NCBI RefSeq assembly: GCF_014644495.1
Contig: NZ_BMKU01000007.1
Span: 129,742 to 193,741, forward strand
Length of the DNA: 64,000 nucleotides
DNA from: Pseudarthrobacter polychromogenes
GTDB lineage: Bacteria; Actinomycetota; Actinomycetes; Actinomycetales; Micrococcaceae
Reading direction: 5' to 3'
The notes under the pieces are model-generated. The model did no database searches. It worked only from the letters and a program-made list of their open reading frames with translations, and was not told the origin of the DNA. Each line of letters begins with the position of its first letter. Within the stretch, counting starts at the first letter, position 1. Made by a program: the position numbers and the translations under genes. Of the stretch, positions 1-10,178 are shown in pieces.

Positions 1-8
1 GTCGTCCG

Positions 9-17
9 CTCCTCCTT
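9..17 (-). promoter_or_regulatory. ribosome binding site of a gene beyond the left edge
   Basis: The minus strand reads AAGGAGGAG here, a near-perfect Shine-Dalgarno sequence just downstream of the thiamine-diphosphate enzyme stop codon. A further gene of the same operon therefore probably starts within a few bases of the window edge. Its identity cannot be seen. Confidence 0.5.
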
Positions 18-27
18 GCGTTAGGGC

Positions 28-1778
28 TCAGTAAGCCTTGACGCGTTGCTCCACCACGAGGTGGACCAGCGCAAAGACGCCGTCCCGGTCAATTGCCGCA
101 AGGGCGGCGTCCAGCGCCGCAGGTACGTCCCTGTCCTCGGTAACGGTGATGCCGAAACCGCCGAAAGCCCTGGCCATCAGGCCAAAATCGGGATTCCTCA
201 GTTGGGTCCCGGAGACCCGTTCCGGGTACTGGCGCTCCTGGTGGGTGCGGATGGTGCCGTATTCCTGGTTGTCCATCACCACCACCAGCGGGGTGGCCCC
301 GTACTGGGCGGCGGTGGCCAGCTCCTGCCCGTTCATCAGGAACTCGCCGTCCCCGGCAATGGTGACCACCCGTCGTCGTGGTTCAGCCAGGGATGCCGCG
401 ATGGCGGACGGGACGGAGTAGCCCATGGAGCCGTTGCGGGCGCTGATCATGGAGGCGTAGCGGCGGGTGGGGAAGTACCGGTGGGCCCAGTTGGTGTGCT
501 CGCCCGCGCCGAAAGTCACCATTGAATCCTCCGGAAGCCGCGGCACCAGGTTCGCCATCAGGGTGTCCATCCGCGCCCGGCCCAGTGCAGGGGAGGCCGG
601 GGGCAGGGCGGCGAACCGTTGCTGCTCGGTCCGCATTCTCCCCGTCCATGCCTTCCACTCCTCCTTGACCGGCAGGCTGATCCCCGCGAGGTCGCGGACG
701 AAGGCTTCCGGCTTGGCCAGGATCTGCCGGGACACCGGTCCGGACCGGCCGCGCAGGGAGGGATCGATGGTCACCAGGAAGTTCTCCTTGGTCCAGTCCT
801 GCCGGCAGACGAATCCGTCCGTGATGACGTCCCCGGGCACGGTTCCCACAAACACCAGGAGGTCGGTTTCCTCCAGGAGGTCGTACGTGGGGCGGGGACG
901 GCCGTAGCCGATGGGGCCGACGTAGGAGGGTGAATCGAAGGACACGGTGCCCTGGGTCCGCCATTCAGCCGCGGCCGGGATGTGGTGCCGTTCCAGCCAG
1001 CCGGTCAGCTGGTCTGCCGCCTCCTGCGTCCAGTCATTGCCGCCGGTGACGAAGAGCGGCTTGCTGGATTCCGCCAGGGCGGCTTCCAGGGCTGCGGCGT
1101 CGGTGCGGCTCATGCCGCCGGCCGCTACCGGGATGGCAGGGTGCAGTGCCGGGTCAATCTGCTGCCGGATGATGTCCTCGGGCAGGCCCACCACCACCGG
1201 ACCCGGCCGGCCGCTCATGGCAGCGAACATCGCCTCGGCCACGATCTCGGACGCTCGCTCCGCATGGTCAAGGACCATCACGCGCTTCGCGCCGGTATCG
1301 AACCAGGCCTTGATGTCGAACTCCTGGAATGCCTCCCGGTCCCGGTGCGCGAACGGTATCAGACCCACGAACAGCAGCATGGGGGTGGAGTCCTGCCAGG
1401 CGGTATGCAGCCCAACATGGGCGTTTGCGGCGCCAGGCCCCCGGGTCACCATGGCGATGCCCGGGCGCTGGTTCATCTTTCCGTCCGCCTCGGCCATGTA
1501 GGCGGCGCCGCCCTCGTGCCGGCAGACGATGGTGTCGATGCTGGAGCCGTGCAGGCCGTCCAGCACGTCCAGGAAGCTTTCGCCCGGCACCACGTAGGTG
1601 CGGTCCACCCATGTGCCACCAGCGAATCGACGATGACGTGCCCGGCTGATTTCAGCGCCGGCGGGCTGGCCTGGGGTGCGGGCGGCTGGCCCGGCTGCGG
1701 GCTGGCGTCAGCAGGGTTTGCGACGGCGGCAGGCTGGGTGGGGGATTCGGCGGGGGTTGCTTCGGTTTCCGTTGTCAT
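28..1778 (-). pseudogene. thiamine-diphosphate-dependent enzyme (acetolactate-synthase-like), frameshifted near the N-terminus
   Basis: Large-subunit acetolactate synthase/benzoylformate decarboxylase-type protein. The PYR domain carries the cofactor-activating Glu in RHEGGAAYMA. The C-terminal PP domain carries the diphosphate/Mg motif GDGEF...DN. The expected start is ATG at 1778, giving a Pro/Ala-rich leader and then GHVIVDSLVAHG. That frame is lost at 1609-1611, where GGG stands where GGGG would keep the family sequence (HG-VDRTYVVPGESF) in frame. The rest is open from a GTG at 1608 to the stop at 28. Either one base was lost in a G-run or there is a sequencing error. A protein started at 1608 would lack the first strand/helix of the PYR domain. 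It is the last visible gene of the regulator-glutaminase-permease operon, 43 nt after the permease. The substrate is unknown. Confidence 0.7.
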
Positions 1779-1821
1779 GGGCTTTCTTTGGCTGTTCGGA
1801 CGGCTTTGGTCAGGGTGGGTT

Positions 1822-3363
1822 TTATCTGAAGGTGTTGGCGGGTGGGTTGGCGATGACGGGGGAGAGTCCGGTGTGGCCTTCGCGGGTTTGGGCGATGTCG
1901 CGGATGCGGGTGCGGCAGGCGTACCAGCCGATGACCATGAGGGCGGAGGCGATGGCGGTGACGAGCATGGTGAGGGGGGATTCGATGAAGGCCATGATGA
2001 GGACGCCTGTGAGGAAGAGGAGGGAGAGGTAGCCGGTGTAGGGGGCGCCGATCATGCGGAAGGAGGGGCGGGTCAGCCAGCCTTTGTTGGCCCAGCGGTG
2101 GAGCTGGATCTGGCACAGGACGATGGTGGCCCAGGTCATGATGATGCCGACGGAGGCGACGTTGAGGACGATTTCGAAGGCTTGGGCGGGGACGAGGTAG
2201 TTCAGGGGGACGCCGAGGAGGGAGACACCGGCGGTGATGGCGATGCCGCCGTAGGGGACGCCGGCTTTGTTCATGCGGCCCGCGAATTTGGGGGCGGAGC
2301 CGTTGACGGACATGGAGCGCAGGATGCGGCCGGTGGAGTAGAGGCCGGCGTTGAGGGAGGAGAGGGCGGCGGTGAGGACGACGAGGTTCATGATGACGTC
2401 CACGCCCTGGATGCCGATGGAGCCGAAGAAGGTCACGAAGGGGCTGACGCCTTTTTCGTAGGAGGTGTAGGGCAGCAGCAGGGCCAGGAGGATGACGGAG
2501 CCGACGTAGAACACGGCGATGCGGAAGACGACGGAGTTGATGGCTTTGGGCATGATTTTTTCGGGGTTTTCGGTTTCGCCGGCGGCGGTGCCGACGAGTT
2601 CGATGGAGGCGTAGGCGAAGAGGACGCCCTGCATGAGGATGATCATGGGGAGCAGGCCGTTGGGGAAGATCCCGCCGTTGTCGGTCAGGAGGCTGATGCC
2701 GACTTGTTGGCCGTCCACGGGGGTGCCGAAGATGACGAAGTAGGTGCCGACGATGAGGAAGATGACCAGGGCTGCGACTTTGATCAGGGCGAACCAGAAT
2801 TCCATTTCGCCGAAGACCTTGACCGAGACGAGGTTCAGGGCGAGGACGACGATGAGGGCGGTGAGGGCCCAGGTCCATTGGGGGACGGCTGCCATCCAGG
2901 GGATGTAGTTGCCGAAGAAGTTCATGTAGAGGGCGGCGGCGGTGATGTCCACGATGGTGGTGGTGGCCCAGTTGATCCAGTAGAACCAGCCGGAGACGAA
3001 CGCGGCTTTTTCGCCGAAGAATTCGCGGGCGTAGGAGACGAAGGAGCCTGAGGAGGGCCGGTGCAGGACCAGTTCGCCCAGGGCGCGGAGGATGAGGAAC
3101 GCGAAGAACCCGCAGACGGCGTAGGCGATGACCAGGGATGGGCCCGCGGCGTTGAGCCGGCCGCCGGCGCCCAGGAACAGGCCGGTACCGATCGCGCCGC
3201 CGATCGCGATCATCTGGATCTGCCGGGGCTTCAAGTTCTTGTGGTAGCCCTGGTCCTCGGCATGCAACGCCGACTCAGAAGCATGGGCATGACCACCGTC
3301 GATCACGTGGTCCGGTGCGACCTTGTGGTCCTGTACAACCTTGTCTTTGGGGTTGATGGGCAT
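1822..3363 (-). CDS. amino-acid permease, AAT family (APC superfamily)
   Basis: A 513-residue polytopic membrane protein with about 12 hydrophobic segments. It begins with the family signature [20 protein letters not shown] (residues near 45-65), followed by the conserved [17 protein letters not shown] region typical of AnsP/GabP/CycA-type amino-acid:proton symporters. I chose ATG at 3363 because it follows AAAGGATCACCC, a good ribosome binding site, and keeps a hydrophilic N-tail. A longer frame upstream has no support. It lies 85 nt after glutaminase in the same direction, so a glutamine or related amino-acid substrate is a reasonable inference. Sequence alone does not fix the substrate. 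Confidence 0.88.
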   Translation of the reverse strand: MPINPKDKVVQDHKVAPDHVIDGGHAHASESALHAEDQGYHKNLKPRQIQMIAIGGAIGTGLFLGAGGRLNAAGPSLVIAYAVCGFFAFLILRALGELVLHRPSSGSFVSYAREFFGEKAAFVSGWFYWINWATTTIVDITAAALYMNFFGNYIPWMAAVPQWTWALTALIVVLALNLVSVKVFGEMEFWFALIKVAALVIFLIVGTYFVIFGTPVDGQQVGISLLTDNGGIFPNGLLPMIILMQGVLFAYASIELVGTAAGETENPEKIMPKAINSVVFRIAVFYVGSVILLALLLPYTSYEKGVSPFVTFFGSIGIQGVDVIMNLVVLTAALSSLNAGLYSTGRILRSMSVNGSAPKFAGRMNKAGVPYGGIAITAGVSLLGVPLNYLVPAQAFEIVLNVASVGIIMTWATIVLCQIQLHRWANKGWLTRPSFRMIGAPYTGYLSLLFLTGVLIMAFIESPLTMLVTAIASALMVIGWYACRTRIRDIAQTREGHTGLSPVIANPPANTFR

Positions 3364-3448
3364 GGGTGATCCTTTCGATACGGAGAAGATCCTGCTGGGA
3401 AGGAAAGAGGTGGGGTGGTGCGGCGCGCCCGGATCAGGGGCGCGTGGG

Positions 3449-4381
3449 TCAGAAAACGGACCAGCCGGTGAGGTCGGAAAGATCGGCGAGAGCGGCAGTA
3501 CCGGCCAGCGAGTTGCCTTTGGCGTCCAGCCGCGGACTCCAGACACAGATGGCGCACTCGCCCGGAACGATGACCAGGATTCCCCCGCCCACCCCGCTCT
3601 TTCCCGGAAGGCCTACACGGTAGGCGAACTCGCCCGCGGCGTCGTACATGCCGCACGTCAGCATGATGGAACCGACGCGTTTTGCATCGCTGGGGGACAG
3701 CACGGGACCCAGCGATCCCTGCCCGGCCCGGGCCAGGAACAGCCCGGCCTTGGCCAGGTCTGCGCAGGTCATCATGATGGAACACTGCCGGACGTAGTTC
3801 TCCACCACCGCTTCGGCCGAGTGGTGCAGGTTGCCGAAGTTTTTCAGGAAGTGGGCCAGCGCCAGGTTCCGGCTGCTGTTGGCCAGTTCGCCGGCTGCCG
3901 CTGCCTCATCGATAGCGGGCCCGCTGCTGGCTGCCTGCGCGGTGAGGAACCGCAGGAGCCGGGCGGCGGCGTCGGGCGCCTTGTCCATCAGGTGGTCCGT
4001 GACCACCAGGGCGCCGGCGTTGATGAAGGGGTTCCGGGGGATGCCGTGCTCCACCTCGAGCTGGACCAGGGAGTTGAAGGGCGTGCCGGAGGGTTCGCGC
4101 AGGACACGGGACCACAGCGATCCTGTGCTGTCTCCGCGAAGCGCCATGGCCAGGGTGAACACCTTGGAGATGCTTTGGATGGAGAAGGGCGTGGTTGCAT
4201 CGCCGGCGCTGAACACTTCTCCGGACGTGGTGGCGACGGCGATGCCGAATCTGTTGAAGGGGACGTCCGCCAGGAGGGGAATGTTTCCCGGGATGCTGCC
4301 TGACTCCCTTTCCGGCCGGTGGCGGAGGACGATGTCGTCGAGGAGCGGTCCCAGCGGCGGTGCCTGGAGTGTTGTTGTCAT
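3449..4381 (-). CDS. glsA: glutaminase (GlsA family)
   Basis: Serine-dependent glutaminase, which hydrolyses L-glutamine to glutamate and ammonia in the cytoplasm. The 310-residue length is normal for the family. Visible signatures are the beta-lactamase-like SxxK motif in [11 protein letters not shown] (about residue 64), [18 protein letters not shown], and the C-terminal [16 protein letters not shown] at 4381 overlaps the TGA of the upstream regulator as ATGA, so the two are probably translationally coupled. AGGCAGGAA precedes it. An extended frame to 4420 lies inside the regulator and is not the start. With the permease downstream this forms an import-and-deamidate unit. Confidence 0.92.
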   Translation of the reverse strand: MTTTLQAPPLGPLLDDIVLRHRPERESGSIPGNIPLLADVPFNRFGIAVATTSGEVFSAGDATTPFSIQSISKVFTLAMALRGDSTGSLWSRVLREPSGTPFNSLVQLEVEHGIPRNPFINAGALVVTDHLMDKAPDAAARLLRFLTAQAASSGPAIDEAAAAGELANSSRNLALAHFLKNFGNLHHSAEAVVENYVRQCSIMMTCADLAKAGLFLARAGQGSLGPVLSPSDAKRVGSIMLTCGMYDAAGEFAYRVGLPGKSGVGGGILVIVPGECAICVWSPRLDAKGNSLAGTAALADLSDLTGWSVF

Positions 4382-5982
4382 TTCCTGCCTGAGGTTTCGT
4401 TGGAAGGGGTCCCGGCCCACTCCTGGACGTGGAGCAGGGCCACCAGCGCGTCGCGGGGGTTGCTGAAGTCCAGGCCGGTGACCCGCGACGCCTTGCTGAT
4501 CCGGTAGTAAACGGTGTTCTTGTGCAGCTGCATCCGGCGCGCGCAGGCGGCGACGTCAAGCGCGGCGTCAAAGTACGCCCGCAGGGTTTCGGCCAGTTCG
4601 CCGTCCTCCCGCAGCAGCCGTGAAAGGCTGCGGTGGCGGAACGTGGAGGCCGAGAAGTTCCGGACTGCCTCCCGGAACAGGATCTCGCCCTCGAAATCGT
4701 CCACCGTTCCCACGGACATATCCCCGGACCTGCCCACGCAGTCCAGGAGGGCCTCGGTCATGCGGGTCACCGAGTGGATGGACAGCAGGTCCGGAACCAC
4801 CGGGCCGACGGCGGCAAAGGGGCTGATGCCCAGGTGCTTCCGTGCGTCCTTGATGATGGACTCTGCGAGGCTCCGCAGCCCGGGTTCGGCCGCGGCAGAC
4901 TGCAGGCCTGGAACGATGATGGCCGTGTCCCCCTTGAACTGCCCCACCACGGCGGACGCCTTGTAGGCAGCGGCGTGGATGGACGCCAGGTTGGCGAGTT
5001 CGCCGTGCTTGAGTGCGGCATCGTCGGCCTGCGCTTCGGCCTCCGACATGCCAATCAGGATCAGGGCAGCCGGGCGCTCCGCCGGGAGCTTTTCACTGTG
5101 GGCGCTGGCCGCGGCTTCCGCCGGGCCGGACAGGATCCGTGCCACGCGGTCTTCACGCATGTGCACGGACTGCTGGTTGCGGTACCGGATCAGTTCGGCG
5201 GAGGTCCGCGCAGCGGAACCCTTCAGCACATGGTCGACGTCGGGCCCGAAACCGGCTCCCGTCTCCTGGAGCCAGATGTAGCCCATGATGCGGTCGCCGG
5301 CAAAGAGCGTGATGGCCACGCGTTCGCGCAGCCCGTCCTGCGGCCGGGCCGGGACGCGCACGGGCAGCCGGGTTCCGTGCAGTTCGCGGTAGGCGCCCAG
5401 GTCCTTGAGCAGCAGCTCGTATTTGCGGGGTCCGCGGCGCGCCAGGATCGATGCCTTGCGGAGTTCGTCGATGTCGTTGGAGACGGTGGAGTACGCCAGC
5501 ACTTTGTTGGCCGCGTCCTCGATGACCACATGGCTGGAGGTGAGCCGTGCGGTGGTCTGGGCGATGGCGAAAAGGTCCTCCTCCAGCAGCGTGAGCACTT
5601 CACTCTGGTAGCTCGGCGGCTGGATCCTGTCCTTGGCAATGGACAGCAGCCGGTCCCAGTCCGCGCCGGGATCCACCAGCAGCAGTCCGGTGCCGGCATC
5701 GCGCAGGAGTTCCTCGGCCTCGGACAGTTCCCCGCGGCTTCCCTTCACGGCCACCACCGGTGGAGGGCTCTTCTTCAGGAGCCGGCGCAGTGCCGGCAAC
5801 GCGGACCGGCCGCGGACCCCGATCAGCAGGACGAAGGCGGCTGCGGCGTCGGGCGCTTCATCGTCGGCGTCCACGATCAGGAACCGCTCGATGGCAGGGC
5901 TGGCCGACGCCGGCCGCAGGACCAGGGTGGCGAAACCCAGGGGGAGATCCGCGAGGATATCGTCCACCGTCACCGCAGTCAT
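4378..5982 (-). CDS. PucR/CdaR-type transcriptional regulator
   Basis: A 534-residue regulator. The N-terminal half is a PucR-like sensory region and the middle is a degenerate GGDEF-like domain, as in the CdaR family. The C-terminal helix-turn-helix (about residues 460-520) has the diagnostic LHKNTVYYRISKASRVTG. Members activate purine, amino-acid or sugar-acid catabolic genes in response to small ligands. It is the first gene of the glutaminase/permease operon, its stop overlaps the glsA start by 4 nt, and AAGGACACTC precedes ATG 5982. It probably controls its own operon. The ligand is unknown; glutamine is the obvious guess from context. Confidence 0.85.
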   Translation of the reverse strand: MTAVTVDDILADLPLGFATLVLRPASASPAIERFLIVDADDEAPDAAAAFVLLIGVRGRSALPALRRLLKKSPPPVVAVKGSRGELSEAEELLRDAGTGLLLVDPGADWDRLLSIAKDRIQPPSYQSEVLTLLEEDLFAIAQTTARLTSSHVVIEDAANKVLAYSTVSNDIDELRKASILARRGPRKYELLLKDLGAYRELHGTRLPVRVPARPQDGLRERVAITLFAGDRIMGYIWLQETGAGFGPDVDHVLKGSAARTSAELIRYRNQQSVHMREDRVARILSGPAEAAASAHSEKLPAERPAALILIGMSEAEAQADDAALKHGELANLASIHAAAYKASAVVGQFKGDTAIIVPGLQSAAAEPGLRSLAESIIKDARKHLGISPFAAVGPVVPDLLSIHSVTRMTEALLDCVGRSGDMSVGTVDDFEGEILFREAVRNFSASTFRHRSLSRLLREDGELAETLRAYFDAALDVAACARRMQLHKNTVYYRISKASRVTGLDFSNPRDALVALLHVQEWAGTPSNETSGRK

Positions 5983-6154
5983 GAGTGTCCTTCTGCATCG
6001 ATCCCATCGGACGGCTCTGTCCGGTCAACTCATGGTATCCAGCAGCAAACCCTGGAAATATGTGACCTGATCCAAACGTCGTGGCGGGTTTTCGGTTTGC
6101 TGGCCAAGAATATGCGTTGACCTGCCTGCGGCCGGGCTCGAAGAGTGTCCTCGT

Positions 6155-6166
6155 TAGGATGGGGCG
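6155..6166 (+). promoter_or_regulatory. -10 hexamer for leaderless lacI-type mRNA
   Basis: TAGGAT ends exactly 6 nt before the GTG at 6167, and no Shine-Dalgarno sequence is present. This is the spacing expected if transcription begins at the start codon. The -35 region is not recognisable. Confidence 0.4.
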
Positions 6167-7237
6167 GTGACCGAACCCAAGATTCACAGCCCCGCAACCC
6201 CGGAGGCTGCGAAGAAGCAGCCCCGGGACGGCAAGGGCAATGCCACCATCTACGACATCGCCAAGGTAGCCGGCGTAAACCCTTCAACAGTGTCCAGGGC
6301 ACTGAGCAAGCCCGGCAGGGTCAGTGCCAAGACGCAGAAACTCATCCAGGACGCGGCCGCCGAGCTGAACTACCAGGTCAATCCTTTCGCCCGCGCCCTG
6401 CCCACCGGCCGGACCAACACCTTCGGGCTGATCGTTGCCGACATCACCAACCCCACCTTCTTCGACATCATCCGCGGCGCCCAGACAACGGGCACCCTGC
6501 GCGACTACACCCTGGTCCTGGCCGAATCCGCCGAATCCGCCGCCACCGAACTGACCGCGGCGCGGCGCATGATGGCCACGGCGGACGGCCTGATCCTGGC
6601 GAGTCCGCGCATGGACGACGACGACATCCGCGCCCTGGCCCGCGACAAGCCCGTGGTGGTCATCAACCGCGAGGTGGAGGGTGTGCCCTCCGTCATCCCC
6701 GACGTGCGGAAAGGTATCGGCGAGGCAGTCCGCAGCCTCGCGGCCAACGGACACAAAAGGATCGCCTTCGTGGCCGGCCCCGCGCAGTCGTGGATGTCCG
6801 CACGGCGCTGGGAAGGTTTCGAGTCCGCCTGTGAGTGGTCCCGGCTTGAGGCTGTGCGGGTGGAATCCACCAAACCAACGGTCGACGGCGGCCGGCAGGT
6901 GGCGCGCGACGTGCTGTCCACCGGCGCCACCGCAGTGCTGGCGTACAACGACCTCCTGGCCATCGGCCTGATGCAGGAACTGCAGGCCGGGGGCATGGCA
7001 GTGCCGGACCAGATCAGCATCGTGGGCTTCGACGACATCTTCGGTGCGGATTTCACCACCCCGCCGCTGACCACGGTGCGCTCGCCGCTGGGGGAGTGCG
7101 GCGCTGGCGCGGCCGCCCGGTTGCTCGACCTGCTCCAGGGAAAGGGAAACGCGGAACCAGAAGGGACACTGCAGATGGAGACCGAACTGGTGCTCCGCGG
7201 CTCCAGTGGACGGCTCCTCGCGGCAGGCCAGCGCTAA
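6167..7237 (+). CDS. LacI-family transcriptional regulator of the uronate operon
   Basis: A 356-residue LacI/GalR repressor. The N-terminal helix-turn-helix is TIYDIAKVAGVNPSTVSRAL (about residues 28-47) with the hinge NPFARAL. The periplasmic-binding-protein-like effector domain ends with IVGFDDIFGADFTTPPLTTVRSP. GTG at 6167 is chosen because a TAGGAT hexamer sits 6 nt upstream. It stands directly upstream of uxaC in the same direction. A 10-bp perfect palindrome with a central CG, the form LacI-family proteins bind, lies in the gap before uxaC. The likely effector is a uronate or a pathway intermediate (inference). Confidence 0.9.
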   Translation: MTEPKIHSPATPEAAKKQPRDGKGNATIYDIAKVAGVNPSTVSRALSKPGRVSAKTQKLIQDAAAELNYQVNPFARALPTGRTNTFGLIVADITNPTFFDIIRGAQTTGTLRDYTLVLAESAESAATELTAARRMMATADGLILASPRMDDDDIRALARDKPVVVINREVEGVPSVIPDVRKGIGEAVRSLAANGHKRIAFVAGPAQSWMSARRWEGFESACEWSRLEAVRVESTKPTVDGGRQVARDVLSTGATAVLAYNDLLAIGLMQELQAGGMAVPDQISIVGFDDIFGADFTTPPLTTVRSPLGECGAGAAARLLDLLQGKGNAEPEGTLQMETELVLRGSSGRLLAAGQR

Positions 7238-7258
7238 ACGGAAACAAGAATGGCAATT

Positions 7259-7299
7259 TTGGCAACCGGTTGACAAGAGCGGCTGCCCGGCCGGACCAT
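7259..7299 (+). promoter_or_regulatory. uxaC promoter with LacI-type operator
   Basis: TTGGCAACCGGTTGACAA (7259-7276) contains the perfect palindrome CAACCGGTTG and 8 of 9 matching bases in each arm, the typical CG-centred LacI-family operator. It overlaps a consensus -35 TTGACA (7270-7275). An 18-bp spacer leads to the weak -10 GACCAT (7294-7299), which ends 6 nt before ATG 7306. A repressor bound here would block the -35. The operator assignment is strong; the -10 is tentative. Confidence 0.65.
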
Positions 7300-7305
7300 G
7301 GACGT

Positions 7306-8712
7306 ATGTCACTGTCGATTGCCGCCAACCCAGACAGGCTCCTGCCCGCGGATCCAGGAACGCGCAGCATCGCGCGGGACCTCCTGCAGCGCGTCCGGGA
7401 CCTCCCCATCTTTTCCCCGCACGGGCACGTTGATGCCTCCGTCATCGAGCAGAACACACCTTTCCCGGACCCGGCAGCGTTGCTGGTCAGCCCGGACCAT
7501 TACGTCACCCGGCTGATCCATGCCAGCGGCGTCCCGCTGGACCGGCTCCGGGAATCCACCGGATCGCAGCCGGACAGCCGTTCCGTCTGGCGCGAGTTCT
7601 GCAGGGCATGGCCGCTGTTCGAGGGCACCGCGTCCGGATACTGGCTCCGCACCCAGTTCTCCAGCGTCTTTGGCCTCGAAGGGGAGGTGGGCGCGGACAC
7701 TGCCGACGCCAGCTATGACGCCATTTCCGCGAAGCTCCAGGAACCCGGCTTCCGGCCCCGCGAGCTGTTCAAGGACTTCAACATCGAGGTCCTGGCCACC
7801 ACCGATGAGCCGCTGGACACGCTGGACAGTCACAGGGCCATTGCCCAGGACCCCACGTTCCACGGGCGCGTCCTGCCCACCTTCCGCCCGGACGCCTACC
7901 TCAACATCGCCCACCCCGCGTGGGGGGAGAACGTGGACCGGCTCATCGCGGCAGCGGGCGACGGCGGCACGGGCTATGGCGCCTACCTCACCGCCCTGGA
8001 AAACCGGCGTCGTTATTTCGTGGACCACGGCGCGGTCTCGGCGGACCACGGCGTCCGCACCCCCGCCACCCTCAAGCTTGACGCCGCGGACGCCGCGAAG
8101 CTGTTCGACCGCGCCCGATCGGGCACGGCGACGGCCCGGGACCGCGACGACTTCGAAGCCCACATGATGTACCAGATGGCCAGGATGTCGGTGGAGGACG
8201 GCCTGGTGATGACCATCCACCCCGGCTCGTACCGCAACCACCACGAACCAACCTTCACCACCTTTGGTGCCGACACCGGTCATGACATTCCGTTCGCCAT
8301 CAACTACACCGAGGCCATCCGGCCGGTCCTGCAGGACTTCGGTACCGCCAAGGATTTTCACCTGGTGCTGTTCACCCTGGATGAGACCGTGTTCTCCCGC
8401 GAACTGGCCCCGCTGGCCGGCTTCTACCCGTCCGTATACCTGGGCGCGCCGTGGTGGTTCCTGGACGCACCGGATGCGATGCTGCGGTTCCGGTCCGCCG
8501 TCACGGAGACCGCCGGATTCTCGCGTTCCTCCGGCTTCATCGACGACACCCGGGCCTTCTGCTCCATCCCGGCCCGGCACGACGCCTCACGCCGGATCGA
8601 AGCTTCGTTCCTGGCCCGGCTGGTGGCCGAACACCGCGTCAGCGAAGAGCGCGCCCACGAACTCATCGTGGACATCGTGGACGGGTCGCCCCGGCGGGTG
8701 TTCAAGCTGTGA
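7306..8712 (+). CDS. uxaC: uronate isomerase (glucuronate/galacturonate isomerase)
   Basis: UxaC, an amidohydrolase-superfamily enzyme converting D-glucuronate to D-fructuronate (and D-galacturonate to tagaturonate). Its 468 residues match the family. Seen in the sequence: the metal-binding FSPHGHVDAS near residue 37, VLATTDEPLD, HPGSYRNHHEP, and the C-terminal GFIDDTRAFCSIPARHD. ATG 7306 gives the family N-terminus SIAANPDRLLPADP. The longer frame from 7096 lies inside the lacI gene. It is the first gene of a four-gene operon and its TGA overlaps the next GTG as GTGA. Confidence 0.95.
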   Translation: MSLSIAANPDRLLPADPGTRSIARDLLQRVRDLPIFSPHGHVDASVIEQNTPFPDPAALLVSPDHYVTRLIHASGVPLDRLRESTGSQPDSRSVWREFCRAWPLFEGTASGYWLRTQFSSVFGLEGEVGADTADASYDAISAKLQEPGFRPRELFKDFNIEVLATTDEPLDTLDSHRAIAQDPTFHGRVLPTFRPDAYLNIAHPAWGENVDRLIAAAGDGGTGYGAYLTALENRRRYFVDHGAVSADHGVRTPATLKLDAADAAKLFDRARSGTATARDRDDFEAHMMYQMARMSVEDGLVMTIHPGSYRNHHEPTFTTFGADTGHDIPFAINYTEAIRPVLQDFGTAKDFHLVLFTLDETVFSRELAPLAGFYPSVYLGAPWWFLDAPDAMLRFRSAVTETAGFSRSSGFIDDTRAFCSIPARHDASRRIEASFLARLVAEHRVSEERAHELIVDIVDGSPRRVFKL

Positions 8713-10178
8713 GCACCGAGCTGAACCACGCTGCCACGCCGGCTCCGGCTGCGACCATTCCACAGCTGAACCGCACGGTTCGCCCATTGCCCAAGGCCCC
8801 AGTGCGGATTGTCCACCTGGGCCTTGGCGCCTTCCACCGCTCGCACCAGGCCTGGTATACCCAGCAGGCCCCTGACGCCGCGGACTGGGGCATCGCCGCC
8901 TTCACCGGCCGCCGCCCCGATGCCGCGGTTGCCCTCGCGGAACAGGACGGGCTGTACACGCTGGTGGAGCGCGCGGACAACGGCGACTCCTTCACCGTGG
9001 TGGGCAGCATTGTGGAGGCCCTGGATGGCGCGGATGTGGCCCGGCTGGCCCGGCTGGTGGCAGCGCCGGCCACGGCAGTGGTCACCTTGACCATCACCGA
9101 GGCGGCCTACGGCCTGGGCGCCGACGGCAAGCTCGACACCACAGCACCCGGCGTCGCCGCTGACCTTGTCCGGCTGGCCTCCGGAGACGCCCCGGCCACC
9201 CCCCTTGGCCGGCTGGTGCTGGCACTGGGAGCACGCCGCGATGCAGGGTCCGGTCCGCTGGCCGTGGTCTGCTGCGACAACCTCTCCAACAACGGCGCCG
9301 TGGCGCGGGAGGCCGTGGCGGGCTTCGCCGGTGCGTTGGACGCCGGCCTGGCCGCCTGGATCGCCAAGGAGGTCAGCTTTGTCAGCACCTCAGTTGACCG
9401 CATCACCCCGCGTACCACCGGGGAGGACATCGCCGGTGTCCAGGCCGCCTCCGGCTACGGGGACTCCTCGCCGGTCATTGCTGAACCCTTTTCGAGCTGG
9501 GTGCTGAGCGGGGACTTCCCCGCCGGCCGCCCGCGCTGGGAAGACGCGGGAGCGTTGTTCGTTGAGGACATCGAACCCTATGAAAACCGCAAGCTCTGGC
9601 TGCTCAACGGCGCCCATTCGCTGCTGGCCTACGCCGGGCAGCTGCGGGGGCACAGCACCGTGGCGGAGGCCTTGGCAGACCCTGTGTGCCTCCAGGCCGT
9701 GGAAGCATTCTGGGACGAGGCTGAGGCCAACCTGTCAGGGACGGAAGCGACGGCGGACCTGCAGATCCCTGCGTACCGTGCCGCCCTGCTGGCCCGTTTC
9801 GGCAACGCCAGGATTGCGCACAACCTCGCCCAGATTGCGCTGGACGGCAGCACCAAGTTGCGGATGCGCGCTGTTCCGGTCCTGCAGGCCGAACGCGCAG
9901 CCGGCAGGTCCGGGGCGGCTGCTGCGGCCATGATTGCGGCATGGATGGACTTCACGGCCGCAAGTGCATCCTTCCAAGACCCCCTGGCTGACGCCGTGGA
10001 CGCGGCCAACCTGCTTACCGGTACGGAACGGATCCGTGGCCTCGTGGCCTTGGTGGACCCCATAGTGGCCGGTGACGACTCCGTAGTGCGACTGATCGAA
10101 AGCTTGCTGGGAAGCTTCGACAAGCCCGCCTCCACTTCTACAGAGGCACCCGACCCCCTTCGAAAGGACCTGCAGTGA
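8709..10178 (+). CDS. uxuB: fructuronate reductase (D-mannonate oxidoreductase), mannitol dehydrogenase family
   Basis: A 489-residue long-chain polyol dehydrogenase with N-terminal nucleotide-binding [13 protein letters not shown] (about residue 35). The catalytic K-x4-N-x2-H motif is seen in [12 protein letters not shown]. The family includes mannitol, tagaturonate and fructuronate reductases. The neighbouring isomerase and mannonate dehydratase point to reduction of fructuronate to D-mannonate with NADH. The start is GTG 8709, overlapping the uxaC stop (GTGA). A much longer open frame upstream lies inside uxaC and is excluded. The stop again overlaps the next gene by GTGA. Confidence 0.9.
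   Translation: MSTELNHAATPAPAATIPQLNRTVRPLPKAPVRIVHLGLGAFHRSHQAWYTQQAPDAADWGIAAFTGRRPDAAVALAEQDGLYTLVERADNGDSFTVVGSIVEALDGADVARLARLVAAPATAVVTLTITEAAYGLGADGKLDTTAPGVAADLVRLASGDAPATPLGRLVLALGARRDAGSGPLAVVCCDNLSNNGAVAREAVAGFAGALDAGLAAWIAKEVSFVSTSVDRITPRTTGEDIAGVQAASGYGDSSPVIAEPFSSWVLSGDFPAGRPRWEDAGALFVEDIEPYENRKLWLLNGAHSLLAYAGQLRGHSTVAEALADPVCLQAVEAFWDEAEANLSGTEATADLQIPAYRAALLARFGNARIAHNLAQIALDGSTKLRMRAVPVLQAERAAGRSGAAAAAMIAAWMDFTAASASFQDPLADAVDAANLLTGTERIRGLVALVDPIVAGDDSVVRLIESLLGSFDKPASTSTEAPDPLRKDLQ

Noticed and set aside
982..3051. A 689-codon plus-strand open frame
   Set aside because: It is antisense to the thiamine-diphosphate enzyme and permease genes and encodes an extreme Asp/Glu/Gly-rich sequence typical of the complement of a GC-rich membrane-protein gene. 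No domain is seen.
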